64,000 nucleotides of DNA, taken from NCBI GenBank assembly GCA_012032555.1, contig JAAUSR010000002.1:1-64000 (forward strand), written 5' to 3'. The first letter of the stretch is position 1, and every line of letters starts with the position of its first letter. The position numbers and the translations under genes are program-made. Source of the stretch: Thioploca sp. Its GTDB lineage: Bacteria; Pseudomonadota; Gammaproteobacteria; Beggiatoales; Beggiatoaceae. The notes under the pieces are model-generated. The model was given only the letters and a program-made list of their open reading frames with translations. It was not told the DNA's origin and did not search any database. Shown in pieces: positions 50,149 to 60,295 of the stretch.

Positions 50149-50670
50149 TTATTGTAAACCTTGAAAGTCATGCCATAGTTGTTGAACATCCTGATTTAAT
50201 TGCATTAACTGTTGCTGGTGCGTTGCTATGTCATCACGATTAATCAGTGAATCACGCTGTAGTTGTTCAATATGAAGATTAATTTGTTTAAGTTGTTCAG
50301 TCATTAAGGATTTTTTCTCAGTAGCTAAGGGGTTATTTGTTTTAAAATGGGCTAATTGATCGGCAAGTTGTTGGGTTTCCTGAATAATACGGAATAATTC
50401 TTTATCTAATTCATTAAGCTGTAATTGTTTTTGGTCTACATCTACCGCTAAGCGACGTTGTTCTTGTTGAGCTTCGCGTTGCAAGTGTCGTATTTCTTCT
50501 AAACGACCCTCTTGTTCTTCAATATGATTATTATAAATGCCGGCACCAATACTATAAGATCTATTTCTTGTTCCACTGGGTTGAGTTTCATATCCCGTAG
50601 TACAACCACTGATAATACCAATAACTAACACCACCACGCCGGTTAATTCGTTGATTTTATTTTTCTGCAT
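50149..50670 (-). CDS. Coiled-coil lipoprotein
   Basis: 173 residues. The N-terminus ends in a lipobox (ISGC, Cys23), so the protein should be lipid-anchored in the envelope. Residues about 50-173 form a long Gln/Glu/Leu-rich coiled coil (EEQEGRLEEIRHLQREAQQEQRRL...). No family is recognised. It lies 46 bp upstream of the ankyrin gene and 89 bp downstream of the CHAT locus on the same strand. A tether or scaffold role in the envelope is inferred from the anchor plus coil. Confidence 0.7.
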   Translation of the reverse strand: MQKNKINELTGVVVLVIGIISGCTTGYETQPSGTRNRSYSIGAGIYNNHIEEQEGRLEEIRHLQREAQQEQRRLAVDVDQKQLQLNELDKELFRIIQETQQLADQLAHFKTNNPLATEKKSLMTEQLKQINLHIEQLQRDSLINRDDIATHQQQLMQLNQDVQQLWHDFQGLQ

Positions 50671-50759
50671 GGCACTGGCTCCTTCAATAAAATTGCTTTA
50701 ACTTGACGATGAATTACAATTTGACTAATCGATCTCGTGAAGAGATCGGATTCATTAAG

Positions 50760-53209
50760 TTATAACCAATTGCCGATTAATAAAAAAGCTGACCAATAAT
50801 AGGGATGTCGATAACGGACATAGCTTTTATCAGTTAGCATCCTTATTTGAGCCTGTTGTAAAGCTTTCGCTTTGGATAAGCTTAAATTTTGCAATTGACT
50901 ATAAAATTCAATAATAACGGCGGGGGTTGCCTCATCATCAACTTGCCATAAACTAGCGACAGCACTGTTAACGCCGGCTCTTAAAGCCACACCAGCTAAA
51001 CCTAAAGCGGCTCGATCATTACCAACGGCTGTCTCACAAGCGCTCAACGTGAGCAAGTCAACCGGTTTACCTTGAATCGAGGTGAGATTCATTAATTCCT
51101 CCAATTTAGCCATCGTTAATTTGTCATCATAAGTTAAAATGAAGGTATTGTCTAAATTAGCGCTAAATTGACCATGAGAAGCGACATGTACAGTAGAGTA
51201 GGTTGTCTGATTGAGAGAACGTTGCAAAGCGGGAAAGGTAAATTTTTCGTTGAGTAAAGGTTGAGGGGCGGTTTTAAATAAGGCTTGGATGGTGGTTAGT
51301 TCATATTCAGCACAAGGTAAAGCCGAAAATCCTTGGACGGATTGAGATAAGCCGCCTAGTAGAATGGTTTGTGACCCAGAGCGATGGGATTGCGATTGGC
51401 TTAAGCATAAACTAGGTACACTAGCCAGGGCATATTTCTGAATTAGAAATTGTTGGCCATCATGTAAAGCCGCAAAAGGGATGGTATACAAAGCGCCTTC
51501 CGGTACAATAACCAGCGTGTCAATGTTATCTAAATAAGCGGTGAGTGGTTCAATTAACCAACGATATAAATTCTGGGCTGGTTTTAAAAAGGTTTGAGTA
51601 GTAGCGGTGAGGTTTTGGGCAATAGACCCGCGTGTTGAAGGCTTACAAATCGCTATTCCCGTTTCCTGAGAATTACTATTTCTGGTTCGTTCATCTGGAT
51701 TAGGATGTTGACGAAGTGGTGATAAAAAAGCCGCTATTTCATCACGTAAATAGATTCTTTAATGGGAATGGTTATTTGGACCACGTTATGGGATAAATTA
51801 AGTAATAATTCCAACCGATCTGGCAAAGGAATGGGATATAAAATAGCGGTATGTGGATCGAGTAATTGTTCTACATCAGTACAACTCGTGGAAATATTAG
51901 CACAATCCCATTGAAAATAATCTTGTAATTCAGCTTGTTTAAACAATTCTATCGTATTTTTGGCTTGTTGTAATAATGACTGACGTTGATCGGCAGAATG
52001 AGTTAAATGACTCTCTTGTAATAATAAATCAGCTAATTCAAAATAGATCGGTGCGACTCGTTCCCGAAAACTTTCTTCCAGATTAATATAACCCATGGTG
52101 GCAACCGGTAACCGGATGGGCGTTAAGTTAGTGACTGCTTGTTGATAGGCTTTGATAGCACCAAGTCGATCACCTTGTGCTTTGAGTAGTCTCCCTAATT
52201 GCCACTGCCAATAATACAATAGCGATTTAGTTTGGGTTTGTTGAGCAAAAAAAATAGCTTGACGAGTAAAAGCTAAAGCTTCCTTATCATGATGAGTTTG
52301 TTCATCGCGTTTGCCCAAATAACCGTAGACATAAGCTTTAGCCGTCGGGTTTTCGCTCTGTTGAGCGAGGGTTTGTGCTAATTTTAAAGCCTGATCCATC
52401 AGTTGGTTTAAGTGAATAATGGGTTTGGCTAATTGAGCTTGAATTTGTTGCGCTAATTGGCTTAAAGCCAACAGTCCCAAGATCTGGCTGTAAATATCAT
52501 CCCATTGTTGAGTTGCTTGCCAAGCCGTTGTTAATGCAGCCATACTTTCCGGAAAAGCGAGTTGTGAGTCGGTATATTGGAAAGCATTTTCAGATTCAAG
52601 CAGAAAAGTAGTTCGTGCTTGATTAATAAGAATTTTTCCATATAGAGTGGCTATTGCTGACGGCGAAACCAGCGGCTGTAGAGCTGGTTGGTAAACTTGA
52701 AGGTGGTTTAAAGCTTCACGATAATGCTCTAGAGCTGATTCATAGTCACCCTGAACCGCGAGCATATTACTCCAATGGTTTAAAACACCGGCTAATACCC
52801 AAGGATGATGAGTATTTCGCGTGAGCTGCAAAGCAGTTGTCACTAATGAAATCGCTTTCTGAGGCTGGGTTGGTTTTTGGGAGAAATATAACTTACTTTG
52901 TTCATTCAGCAAGAGCACATAGTAAATCGTATCAGTAGATTTAGCTAAAGGTAAGGCTTGGTTAAGTATTTTGATAGCTTCCTCATAAGCCCCCAAGCGT
53001 CGGTAAGCTTGTACTAAACTTAACTCGACTTGGAGGCGTTGCTGGGTAGTTGGGGAATGAGTTAAAGCCATTTGCCACTGTGTTATTGCTTGCTCATAAT
53101 AACCTTGTTGAAAAGCTTGTGTCGCTCGTTCTAAAGGCTGCGCAACGGTGCTATTCCAAATAAGCGTTAATAAATTAATTAAAAGTAAGCACCAGAGATC
53201 ACGGATCAT
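50760..53209 (-). CDS. Exported TPR-CHAT protease-like protein, frameshifted
   Basis: First frame (51734-53209, 491 aa): signal peptide (cleavage after TVAQ), then TPR repeats (FQQGYYEQAITQWQMAL, AYRRLGAYEEAIKILNQAL, QGDYESALEHYREAL, AQGDRLGAIKAYQQAV). At 51748-51750 one T is missing (-1 break); the next frame continues with RDEIAAFLSPLRQ, then LVIVPEGALYTIPFAALHDG and a CHAT protease core with HVASHGQF (His) and LSACETAVGN (Cys), ending in the typical HPYYWSAFLLIGNW. CHAT is a caspase/separase-fold peptidase. The intact protein would be about 815 aa. It is unusual in being exported. Upstream is another secreted protein, 56 bp away. Confidence 0.82.
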
Positions 53210-53265
53210 AATCGCAATTTGGATAACCTTTAATTGGCTTTAGACTCAACCAATTACTAAAATAA

Positions 53266-53811
53266 TCAAGCGGTTTGTTTTTCTAAAAGCATTTCTGCTT
53301 GCCAATCACAACCCTGCTGTTTCATCCACTGGATTTGTCCAGCTATCGTTTGATTCTTAAGTGGAATTTGATGCACAATAATTTCGTTATATTCAGAAGC
53401 ATCACCGAGCTTGATTAGATAAGTATGGCCTGGCTGAATAGGTAGACGGTTATTTGGCCAAGCGAGAGTGGTTTCATGAGCAAGCCACCGTAATTTAATT
53501 TCTCGTTGAGTTTGCTTCTCTTTAATGATAAGTCGATCTAACTGTCCACTCCGGTTATCTTCTGGTAACCACAAAACAATTTCTTCTGGGGTAAGGTAAC
53601 AAAAATCACGATAGTGATGAATGTTAATAGCCCATATCTTGGGTGGAGTATTTTCTAAACCTCTTCGACGTGATTCAAACTTTTCAGCTAGCCAGAGTGG
53701 CTGTGGATTTTTAACCGTTACCGGTGTAACTTGTTCTAGCTCATTAGCAAAACTTTTACCCAGATAACAACAATAAAGCATCAATAAAAAAATAAAACGT
53801 AATGATAACAT
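53266..53811 (-). CDS. Secreted hypothetical protein, 181 aa
   Basis: Signal peptide (about 1-22, cleavage near KSFAN). The mature part looks like a small beta-rich domain (IVLWLPEDNRSGQLDRLIIKEK, LRWLAHETTLAWPNNRLPIQPGHTYLIKLGD) with two Cys in the second half. It is the first gene of the operon with the exported TPR-CHAT protein, so it may act as its partner or substrate. A similar small secreted protein preceding a TPR-CHAT gene is a layout I recall from cyanobacteria and sulfur bacteria, but no named family is recognised. Confidence 0.6.
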   Translation of the reverse strand: MLSLRFIFLLMLYCCYLGKSFANELEQVTPVTVKNPQPLWLAEKFESRRRGLENTPPKIWAINIHHYRDFCYLTPEEIVLWLPEDNRSGQLDRLIIKEKQTQREIKLRWLAHETTLAWPNNRLPIQPGHTYLIKLGDASEYNEIIVHQIPLKNQTIAGQIQWMKQQGCDWQAEMLLEKQTA

Positions 53812-54194
53812 GGTATTACTCCCTAAAAGTAGGCCAGATTAGGTAGTGCTTAAGCGGTAGTCATTTTACTCGGGTAACCAAGAATTAAAACGACTCTCCT
53901 GGTTGTTAGGTTGCTAATCTGACTGCCGGTTTAATACTACTCTCAATTAAATAACATCATTCAAGATGGCTGTGAAATAATTCAATTTATCATGTTGTCG
54001 TAGTTTATACCAAGACTCGTTATACTGAAAATTGAATAAAACTTTTCCATATCTATTTTAAATTTAGCATTCAATACATTGAAATGGGTATTAAGTTGTC
54101 AATTGGTAGGAGAATAAGTCATGATGAGAAACTAAGTAGGAGTAATAATAACAATTTTATTAGCATTAACACTATTTTATTGGTAGTACTTAAA

Positions 54195-57100
54195 ATGAAT
54201 GCCTATCATCTGATTGGGGTATTATGGTTTTATTTGTGGCCATTATGGGTTGTTGCTTACCCTCCAACGCTTAAATTTGAGCATCTTTCTCTGGAAGAGG
54301 GGCTGTCTCAAAGTACTATTTATGCTATACTACAAGATAGTAAAGGATTTATGTGGTTTGGTACCCAAGATGGACTTAATCGATATGATGGTTACCAATT
54401 CACAATTTATCGTCATAATCCAATTGATCCTAACAGTTTAAGTCATAATGAGATCTTCACCCTTTATGAAGATCGGCAAAACAATCTTTGGATTGGGACC
54501 GGGGGTGGACTTAATCGCTTTGATCGTCAACAAGATCGATTTATTCACTACTCTCATGATCCACATAATCCGAATAGCCTAAGTCATAATACGGTTTGGT
54601 CAATTTATGAAGATCACCAAGGTCGGCTATGGATTGGTACTAATGGTGGTGGTCTTGATCAATTTGATATTCAACATAATCGTTTCATTCATTATCGGCA
54701 CAATCCTCAAGATCCTCATAGTTTAAGTCATGACCGGGTTTGGCCCATTTACCAAGATAAAAAAGGTACTTTATGGGTGGGTACTGATGGGGGTGGTCTG
54801 AACCGATTTGATCCCCAAACTAATCAGTTTATGTACTATTTACTGGATATGCAAAATCCAGATTGTTTAAATAATTATGTGACGAGTATTTACGAAGATC
54901 AAAGTGGTATGTTATGGATTGGCACGGTTGGTGGATTACACCAATTTGATCGGGATCATGAACAATTTATTCCTTATTACCATGATCCGCAACAACCCAA
55001 TAGTTTAAGTCATGATGCAGTATGGGCTATTCGTGAGGATGAACAAGGTAATTTATGGATAGCTACCGACGGTGGTGGATTAAACTGGTGGGATCGCCAA
55101 CAAAAAAAATTTTTTCATTATCAGAATGATCCACAAAATTTAGCGAGTTTAAGTAGTGATGCGGTATTATCAATTTATCAAGATCAGGCGGGTACTTGGT
55201 GGGTTGGTACCGGGGGGGGAGGAATCAATTTTTTTAATAACGAGCGTCAAAAATTTATCCACTACTTCCATGATCCCAATAACGCTAATCAGTTAAACAA
55301 TAATCATGTGTTATCACTCTATGAAGATCGCCAGAAAATACTTTGGGTTGGGACACGGGGTGGCGGACTAAACCGGTTCAATCAACAACGAGATAAAGTG
55401 ACTTATTATCTTCATGATCCCAACAATCTAAATAGTTTAAGCCATAATGATGTGTGGTCTATTCTTGAAGATAGTTATGGTATGCTTTGGATTGGAACTT
55501 ATGGGGGGGGATTAAACCAATTTAATCGTGAGCAAAATCAGTTTGTTGCTTACGTTCACGATCACCAAAATCCTCAAAGTTTAGTTAATAACTATGTTTT
55601 ATCGCTTTATGAAGATAGTACAAAAATACTTTGGATTGGTACCCGCGAAGGGTTAGACCAACTAGACCGCGAGCACCACCAATTCATCCATTATCACCAT
55701 GATTCCAAAAACAATACCAGTTTAACTCATAATACCATTTTATCTATTTACGAAGACCGCACTCAAACTCTCTGGGTTGGTACTCAACAAGGTTTAAACC
55801 GTTTTGACCGCCAACACCAACACTTTAGCCATTACCAATTTAATCCGCAAGATCCAACGAGTTTAAGTCACAACCAAATTTCGGCGATTCATGAAGATAA
55901 CTATGGTAATCTATGGGTAGGTACCTTTGGTGGTGGTCTCAATCAGTTAAATCGGATCACTGGGACTTTTAATCACTATCGAGAAGCGGATGGATTAGCT
56001 AATGATGTCATTTATGGCATCTTATCAGATGCTAAGGGATATCTTTGGATTAGTACCAATAAAGGTCTTTCTAAATTCGATCCGGCTACGAAACGATTCA
56101 GAAATTATGATACGTTAGATGGATTACAAAGCCTTGAATTCAATAGTGCTTATTTTAAAAATAGCCGTGGTGAACTATTTTTTGGCGGTATTAATGGTTT
56201 TAATGTCTTTAATCCTCAACAAGTTAACGATAATTCTTATATCCCACCGGTCGTGATCACCGATTTTGAAATTTTTAATCAACCCATGACTATCGGTGAA
56301 AATTCTCCTTTAACCCAATCCATTACCGAAACTAAAAAAATCACGCTAACTTATAAACAAACTTTTTTCACTTTTGAATTTGCTGCTTTAAATTTCTTAC
56401 AACCATCCAAGAATGAATATGTTTATAAGTTAGAAGGTTTTGATCAGGATTGGAATTCGGTTGGTAATCGCCGTCATGCTTATTACACCAACGTACCTCA
56501 CGGCACTTATACTTTCCGAGTCAAAGGGAGTAACAATGACAAAATCTGGAATAAAACTGGAACTTTTATTGAACTGACCATTTTGCCTCCCCCCTGGAAA
56601 ACTTGGTGGGCTTATAGTTTATATATCTTAACTACCTTAATGGTTATCACCAGATATATTTATATTCAACAACAAAAATTATTTGCCAAACAACAAGAAC
56701 TCGATCTAGAAAAGAAAATCGCTACTCAATTAAAGGAAGCTAATCGACTTAAAGACGAATTCTTAGCGAATACCTCGCATGAATTGCGCACACCGCTCAA
56801 TGGAATTATTGGGATTGCGGAATCTTTGCTAGATGGAGTGGCTGGACCACTCAATCAAGCCGTCAGTAACAATTTGGTGATGATTGTCTCCAGTGCTCGA
56901 CGTCTCATGACTTTAGTTAATGATATTCTAGATTTCTCTCAAATTAAACGACGCAAACTGCAATTGCAAATTGGTCCGGTGGATATTCGAACCATTACAG
57001 AAGTCATATTAGCTTTAACTCGCCCCCTCATTGGTCATAAACCGGTGCAATTACTTCAGCAAATTCCTATGGATTTGCCACTGATTCAAGCCGATGAAAA

Positions 57101-58694
57101 TCGAGTTCAACAAATTCTTTATAACTTAGTAGGCAATGCTATTAAGTTCACTGAGAGCGGAACAATAACCATAGCCGCTCAATACCCAGAAACCTCAAAT
57201 CATCTCACCATTACGGTTACGGATACTGGAATTGGTATTCCAGCAGATAAATTAGAGCGAATTTTCGATGCGTTTGAACAAGCTGATGGTTCAATTATCC
57301 GAATTTATGGCGGTACCGGTTTAGGTTTAACGATTACTCGTCACTTAGTTAAGTTGCAAGGTGGGCAATTATCCGTGCAATCTCAAGTAGGCGTTGGCTC
57401 GCAATTTACTTTTACCCTTCCAATTTTACCACTAGAATCAATCGAAACGCCTTTACCGATTTCCCCTTTACCACTTCGAAGCGAATCCACTTTATCTTTG
57501 GTTCTCGTTCCAGAATTACCGCAATCTGATCGGACTCAAGGAAACTATCACATTCTGATAGTGGATGATGATCCCGTTAATCGACAAGTTCTGATTAACC
57601 ACCTATCCTTACATAATTACGCGGTTAGTCAGGCGACTTCTGGACAAGAAGCACTGACTTTAATCGTGAATGGTTTAAAACCGGATTTAATTTTACTCGA
57701 TGTGATGATGCCCCACTTAAGTGGTTATGAAGTGACCCAAAAAATTCGCGAACAATGGCAAGCGAATGAATTACCGGTACTGCTACTAACCGCTAAAAAT
57801 CAAATTGTTGATTTAGTGACTGGCTTGGAAGCCGGTGCTAACGACTATTTAACCAAACCGGTGGCTAAAGAAGAATTATTGGCTCGTATTAAAACTCATC
57901 TGCATCTGCAGCAGCTACGAGCAGAAAATTTACGTATGCATACTGAATTAGAAGTAGCTAGACGTATCCAGCAAATGTTGTTACCCACTCATCCGGAACT
58001 ACAATGCTTAACGAGCTTGGATATTACCGGTTACATGTTACCGGCAGAAGAAGTGGGTGGTGATTATTACGATGTTCTTGAACATCAAGGACATATTCTT
58101 TTTGGTATCGGTGATGTTACCGGACATGGGTTAGAAAGTGGTGTATTAATGCTCATGGTACAAACGGCTATTCGTACTTTGCTAGAACATGGAGAGAAAG
58201 ATTTAACTCAATTCCTCAATACACTCAATCGCACCCTCTACAAAAATATCCAGCAACGCATGAAAGTGGATAAAAATCTCACCTTATCATTACTCAAATA
58301 CTTTCCATTATCGGCTACTACCGGTCAGATCTATCTGAGTGGACAACATGAAGAAGTCATTATTATTAGAAACAATGGTCAATTAGAACGTCTTAGCACT
58401 GAACCGTTAGGATTTATAATTGGGTTTATGGAAGACATTTCAGCATGGTTGAGCCAAACCCCCATTTTATTAAATTCTGGTGATATGATTGTACTTTATA
58501 CCGACGGTATTACTGAAGCGGTCAATTTAGCTGGTGAATATTATGGACTGGAGCGACTCTGTGAAATCATGCTTCGTCATCAACAACAAACCGTTGCAGA
58601 AATTCGCCAAGCGGTAATCAACGATGTCCATCAACACATTGGTCGACAAAAACTGTTTGATGATATTACGTTATTAATAATAAAACAAAAATAA
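54195..58694 (+). CDS. Two-component propeller hybrid kinase with receiver and SpoIIE-type phosphatase
   Basis: About 1499 residues from ATG 54195 (MNAYHLIGVLWF, signal-like start; an upstream ATG at 54084 adds an unlikely leader). In order: 13 beta-propeller repeats of the YEDxxGxLWIGTxGGGLNRFD type, a Y_Y_Y domain (YVYKLEGFDQDWN), a membrane helix (about 797-818), a coiled coil, HisKA with [11 protein letters not shown] (His862), HATPase (GGTGLGLTI), a receiver (Asp1169) and a PP2C-type SpoIIE phosphatase with EVGGDYYDV, GIGDVTGHGLESG, LYTDGITEA and DDITLLI. All catalytic residues are in place. The periplasmic propeller should sense a ligand; the phosphatase output fits partner switching with the STAS protein encoded 24 bp downstream. 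Confidence 0.93.
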   Translation: MNAYHLIGVLWFYLWPLWVVAYPPTLKFEHLSLEEGLSQSTIYAILQDSKGFMWFGTQDGLNRYDGYQFTIYRHNPIDPNSLSHNEIFTLYEDRQNNLWIGTGGGLNRFDRQQDRFIHYSHDPHNPNSLSHNTVWSIYEDHQGRLWIGTNGGGLDQFDIQHNRFIHYRHNPQDPHSLSHDRVWPIYQDKKGTLWVGTDGGGLNRFDPQTNQFMYYLLDMQNPDCLNNYVTSIYEDQSGMLWIGTVGGLHQFDRDHEQFIPYYHDPQQPNSLSHDAVWAIREDEQGNLWIATDGGGLNWWDRQQKKFFHYQNDPQNLASLSSDAVLSIYQDQAGTWWVGTGGGGINFFNNERQKFIHYFHDPNNANQLNNNHVLSLYEDRQKILWVGTRGGGLNRFNQQRDKVTYYLHDPNNLNSLSHNDVWSILEDSYGMLWIGTYGGGLNQFNREQNQFVAYVHDHQNPQSLVNNYVLSLYEDSTKILWIGTREGLDQLDREHHQFIHYHHDSKNNTSLTHNTILSIYEDRTQTLWVGTQQGLNRFDRQHQHFSHYQFNPQDPTSLSHNQISAIHEDNYGNLWVGTFGGGLNQLNRITGTFNHYREADGLANDVIYGILSDAKGYLWISTNKGLSKFDPATKRFRNYDTLDGLQSLEFNSAYFKNSRGELFFGGINGFNVFNPQQVNDNSYIPPVVITDFEIFNQPMTIGENSPLTQSITETKKITLTYKQTFFTFEFAALNFLQPSKNEYVYKLEGFDQDWNSVGNRRHAYYTNVPHGTYTFRVKGSNNDKIWNKTGTFIELTILPPPWKTWWAYSLYILTTLMVITRYIYIQQQKLFAKQQELDLEKKIATQLKEANRLKDEFLANTSHELRTPLNGIIGIAESLLDGVAGPLNQAVSNNLVMIVSSARRLMTLVNDILDFSQIKRRKLQLQIGPVDIRTITEVILALTRPLIGHKPVQLLQQIPMDLPLIQADENRVQQILYNLVGNAIKFTESGTITIAAQYPETSNHLTITVTDTGIGIPADKLERIFDAFEQADGSIIRIYGGTGLGLTITRHLVKLQGGQLSVQSQVGVGSQFTFTLPILPLESIETPLPISPLPLRSESTLSLVLVPELPQSDRTQGNYHILIVDDDPVNRQVLINHLSLHNYAVSQATSGQEALTLIVNGLKPDLILLDVMMPHLSGYEVTQKIREQWQANELPVLLLTAKNQIVDLVTGLEAGANDYLTKPVAKEELLARIKTHLHLQQLRAENLRMHTELEVARRIQQMLLPTHPELQCLTSLDITGYMLPAEEVGGDYYDVLEHQGHILFGIGDVTGHGLESGVLMLMVQTAIRTLLEHGEKDLTQFLNTLNRTLYKNIQQRMKVDKNLTLSLLKYFPLSATTGQIYLSGQHEEVIIIRNNGQLERLSTEPLGFIIGFMEDISAWLSQTPILLNSGDMIVLYTDGITEAVNLAGEYYGLERLCEIMLRHQQQTVAEIRQAVINDVHQHIGRQKLFDDITLLIIKQK

Positions 58695-58718
58695 TAACAC
58701 AACCGATTAGGAATCACT

Positions 58719-59060
58719 ATGAACATTAAAGATGACAATTATAGTATTGATTATGATGCCGCCACCGCAACGGTTTACCTACGTGGAGTATTACGTCTTA
58801 ATCCGGAAGAATATGTGCCAATAGTGCAATTATTAGAACAGGTTATTACGCTAGAACCAACCTTACTGACAATCAATTTACGCGAACTGGAATTTCTCAA
58901 TAGTTCAGGATTTACCAACCTAGCTCGCTTTATAACCAAAGTGAACACTAAAAAAACTATCCAATTACAAATGCAAGCTTCTTCACAAAATCCTTGGCAT
59001 CAAAAATCATTGAATAATTTTAAGCGGCTCATGCCTCAATTACGATTGGAATTTGTTTAA
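58719..59060 (+). CDS. STAS-like anti-sigma-factor-antagonist-type protein
   Basis: 113 residues with a STAS-like fold pattern: ATVYLRGVLRL, a central LTINLRELEFLNSSGFTNLARF, where the SSG Ser pair is at the place phosphorylated in SpoIIAA-type proteins, and a C-terminal strand-helix. Its start has TTAGGAATCACT upstream, and it follows the SpoIIE-type phosphatase by 24 bp. By established partner-switching logic the phosphatase would dephosphorylate this protein, which would then release or bind a partner. The cognate kinase (an HPK/anti-sigma of the RsbW type) is not in the window. Resembles the slr1659-type regulators. Confidence 0.85.
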   Translation: MNIKDDNYSIDYDAATATVYLRGVLRLNPEEYVPIVQLLEQVITLEPTLLTINLRELEFLNSSGFTNLARFITKVNTKKTIQLQMQASSQNPWHQKSLNNFKRLMPQLRLEFV

Positions 59061-59172
59061 TTTTAAATCACTCCAATGTAGTTGATGTGGTGTAGGCAAA
59101 ATAACAACCTATTTTATTCATCCAATACTAATTGAGTATTGTGGCATTGGTAAGACGTCGGCAATACGAATA

Positions 59173-59400
59173 GGCTTGGTTATGATTTCAGCAGTGACTC
59201 TGGCGGAGTGACGTTATGGTGTACGTTGTTGCTCACTGGAAACCCGTACCCCAAACGAAACGGCACTCAATGCTTTATTAGAAGTGATTCCGGCAATCCC
59301 TGTTGATGAGCAATCGGCAAATCAATATGCCGAAGTCGTTATGCCACATAAGAAAAAAAGAAGTCTGATACGTTGGATAAGTTGATTACTACACAAGTAA
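59173..59400 (+). pseudogene. PIN-domain toxin (VapC-like) remnant
   Basis: The frame from 59173 reads GLVMISAVTLAE, then a TGA, then RYGVRCCSLETRTPNETALNALLEVIPAIPVDEQSANQYAEVV, which is the ISAVTLAELRYGV...R..AL..LLE..PV.P.D...A..YA.. pattern of VapC PIN domains. After about 59360 the frame changes (SDTLDKLITTQ). It is cut off by the GTGGGCATTGCCCACC repeat at 59403. The N-terminus with the first PIN Asp was not found. Not functional. No VapB antitoxin is beside it. Confidence 0.65.
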
Positions 59401-59402
59401 TT

Positions 59403-59429
59403 GTAGGGTGGGCATTGCCCACCCCACCC
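59403..59429. repeat. Palindromic GGTGGGCATTGCCCACC repeat, second copy
   Basis: GTAGGGTGGGCATTGCCCACC followed by CCACCC. Same core as at 39361-39378. It truncates the PIN remnant and abuts a dispersed CCATTAAGTTAA repeat. Confidence 0.6.
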
Positions 59430-59437
59430 GGCTCAAT

Positions 59438-59683
59438 GCCATTAAGTTAAGAATTCCCCGCCTTTGAAAAAGGGGGGTTAGGGGGAATTTAAAGATCTCG
59501 ACCTCACAGCTAATCTTAGTTCACTACTCAAAACTTTGAACAAAAATTCGTCTCATTATTCGTTGAGACTACTTTTCCACCGGTTTGTCCAGCAAAACGC
59601 GATTAAAATTAATGATAATTTTATCGTTCCCACGTTGGAGCGTCACTGCTATTAAGTTAAGAATCCCCCCAAAGGGGGAGGGT
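59438..59683. repeat. Two dispersed repeat copies in a 700-bp gene-free stretch
   Basis: GCCATTAAGTTAAGAATTCCCC...AAAAAGGGGGGTTAGGGGGAATTT at 59438-59491 and ATTAAGTTAAGAATCCCCCC AAAGGGGGAG at 59650-59680. A partial CGTTCCCACG element (59625-59643) lies just before the second copy. Between PIN remnant and transposase remnant (59400-59764) no gene was found. Confidence 0.6.
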
Positions 59684-59764
59684 CGATTCAAAGTAAACAA
59701 TCATTATTTATAACAATTGATTAATACAAGAGTAGGGCTAACCTTTTGATTAAGAATAAGCTTT

Positions 59765-60295
59765 GTCTCCGAAAGAGATTGTCTTCCACAACGCCAAAAT
59801 ATTATCTCCCCTGGTGCTGATGCCCTCGGAAATCGATTTAAATCCATTCATGACCAACCCATTAAAGCGGATATTTCGAATCACGGCCATATGGCCGCGT
59901 GAGGAGCAGCCCAACCACAATCCGCTTCATTTGGTCCCACGTCTTTGGTCCAATGAAGCGGGTTTTCTATCTGGCGGTGATTGCGGATAATCTGAGCGAG
60001 ACCCCAAGCACTCAGCGGTTCACTCGTCATAAAGTCGTGGTATCAATGGCTTTGCCGGTGCGGAGGCCTTGACGGCGGACGCTCACCTAACGTTGCCATC
60101 CCGCCCAGTTGGTCATCATGACTTCATCGGCGTCCCCAACTTTAATCCGACAGCGGGTGTCATGTCCGTGTCCCAGTTGTTGCCAACTATGTGCGTCAAG
60201 CGGTTTCGCTTGGGCTTGAGCTTCAATTGCTTGGTATAAACGGGGTTGATTATTTTTTACCGTGATGACATAACCATTTCCGGAGTTGACCATTC
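59765..60295 (-). mobile_element. ISAs1/H-repeat-type transposase remnant
   Basis: Read on the minus strand in broken frames: NGYVITVKNNQPRLYQAIEAQ (60190-60290), then TSEPLSAWGLAQIIRNHRQIENPLHWTKDV (59935-60030), then MAVIRNI...NGFKSISEGI...NILALWK (59790-59890). These follow the order of the C-terminal half of ISAs1/H-repeat-associated transposases (VKGNQP..L, IR.HW.IEN.LHW.LDV, AVIRN). The N-terminal third is absent and at least three frame changes occur, so it is inactive. It abuts the truncated hemagglutinin, which suggests insertion into that gene. No clear terminal inverted repeats were found. Confidence 0.7.

Noticed and set aside
54350-56080. Regular ~130-bp repeat, CRISPR-like at first look
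   Set aside because: The repeats are in frame and encode beta-propeller blades (LWIGT..GGLNRFD); no spacers or direct-repeat units typical of CRISPR.
59763-59990. Plus-strand 75-aa frame
   Set aside because: It is antisense to the transposase remnant, whose protein pattern is clear on the other strand.
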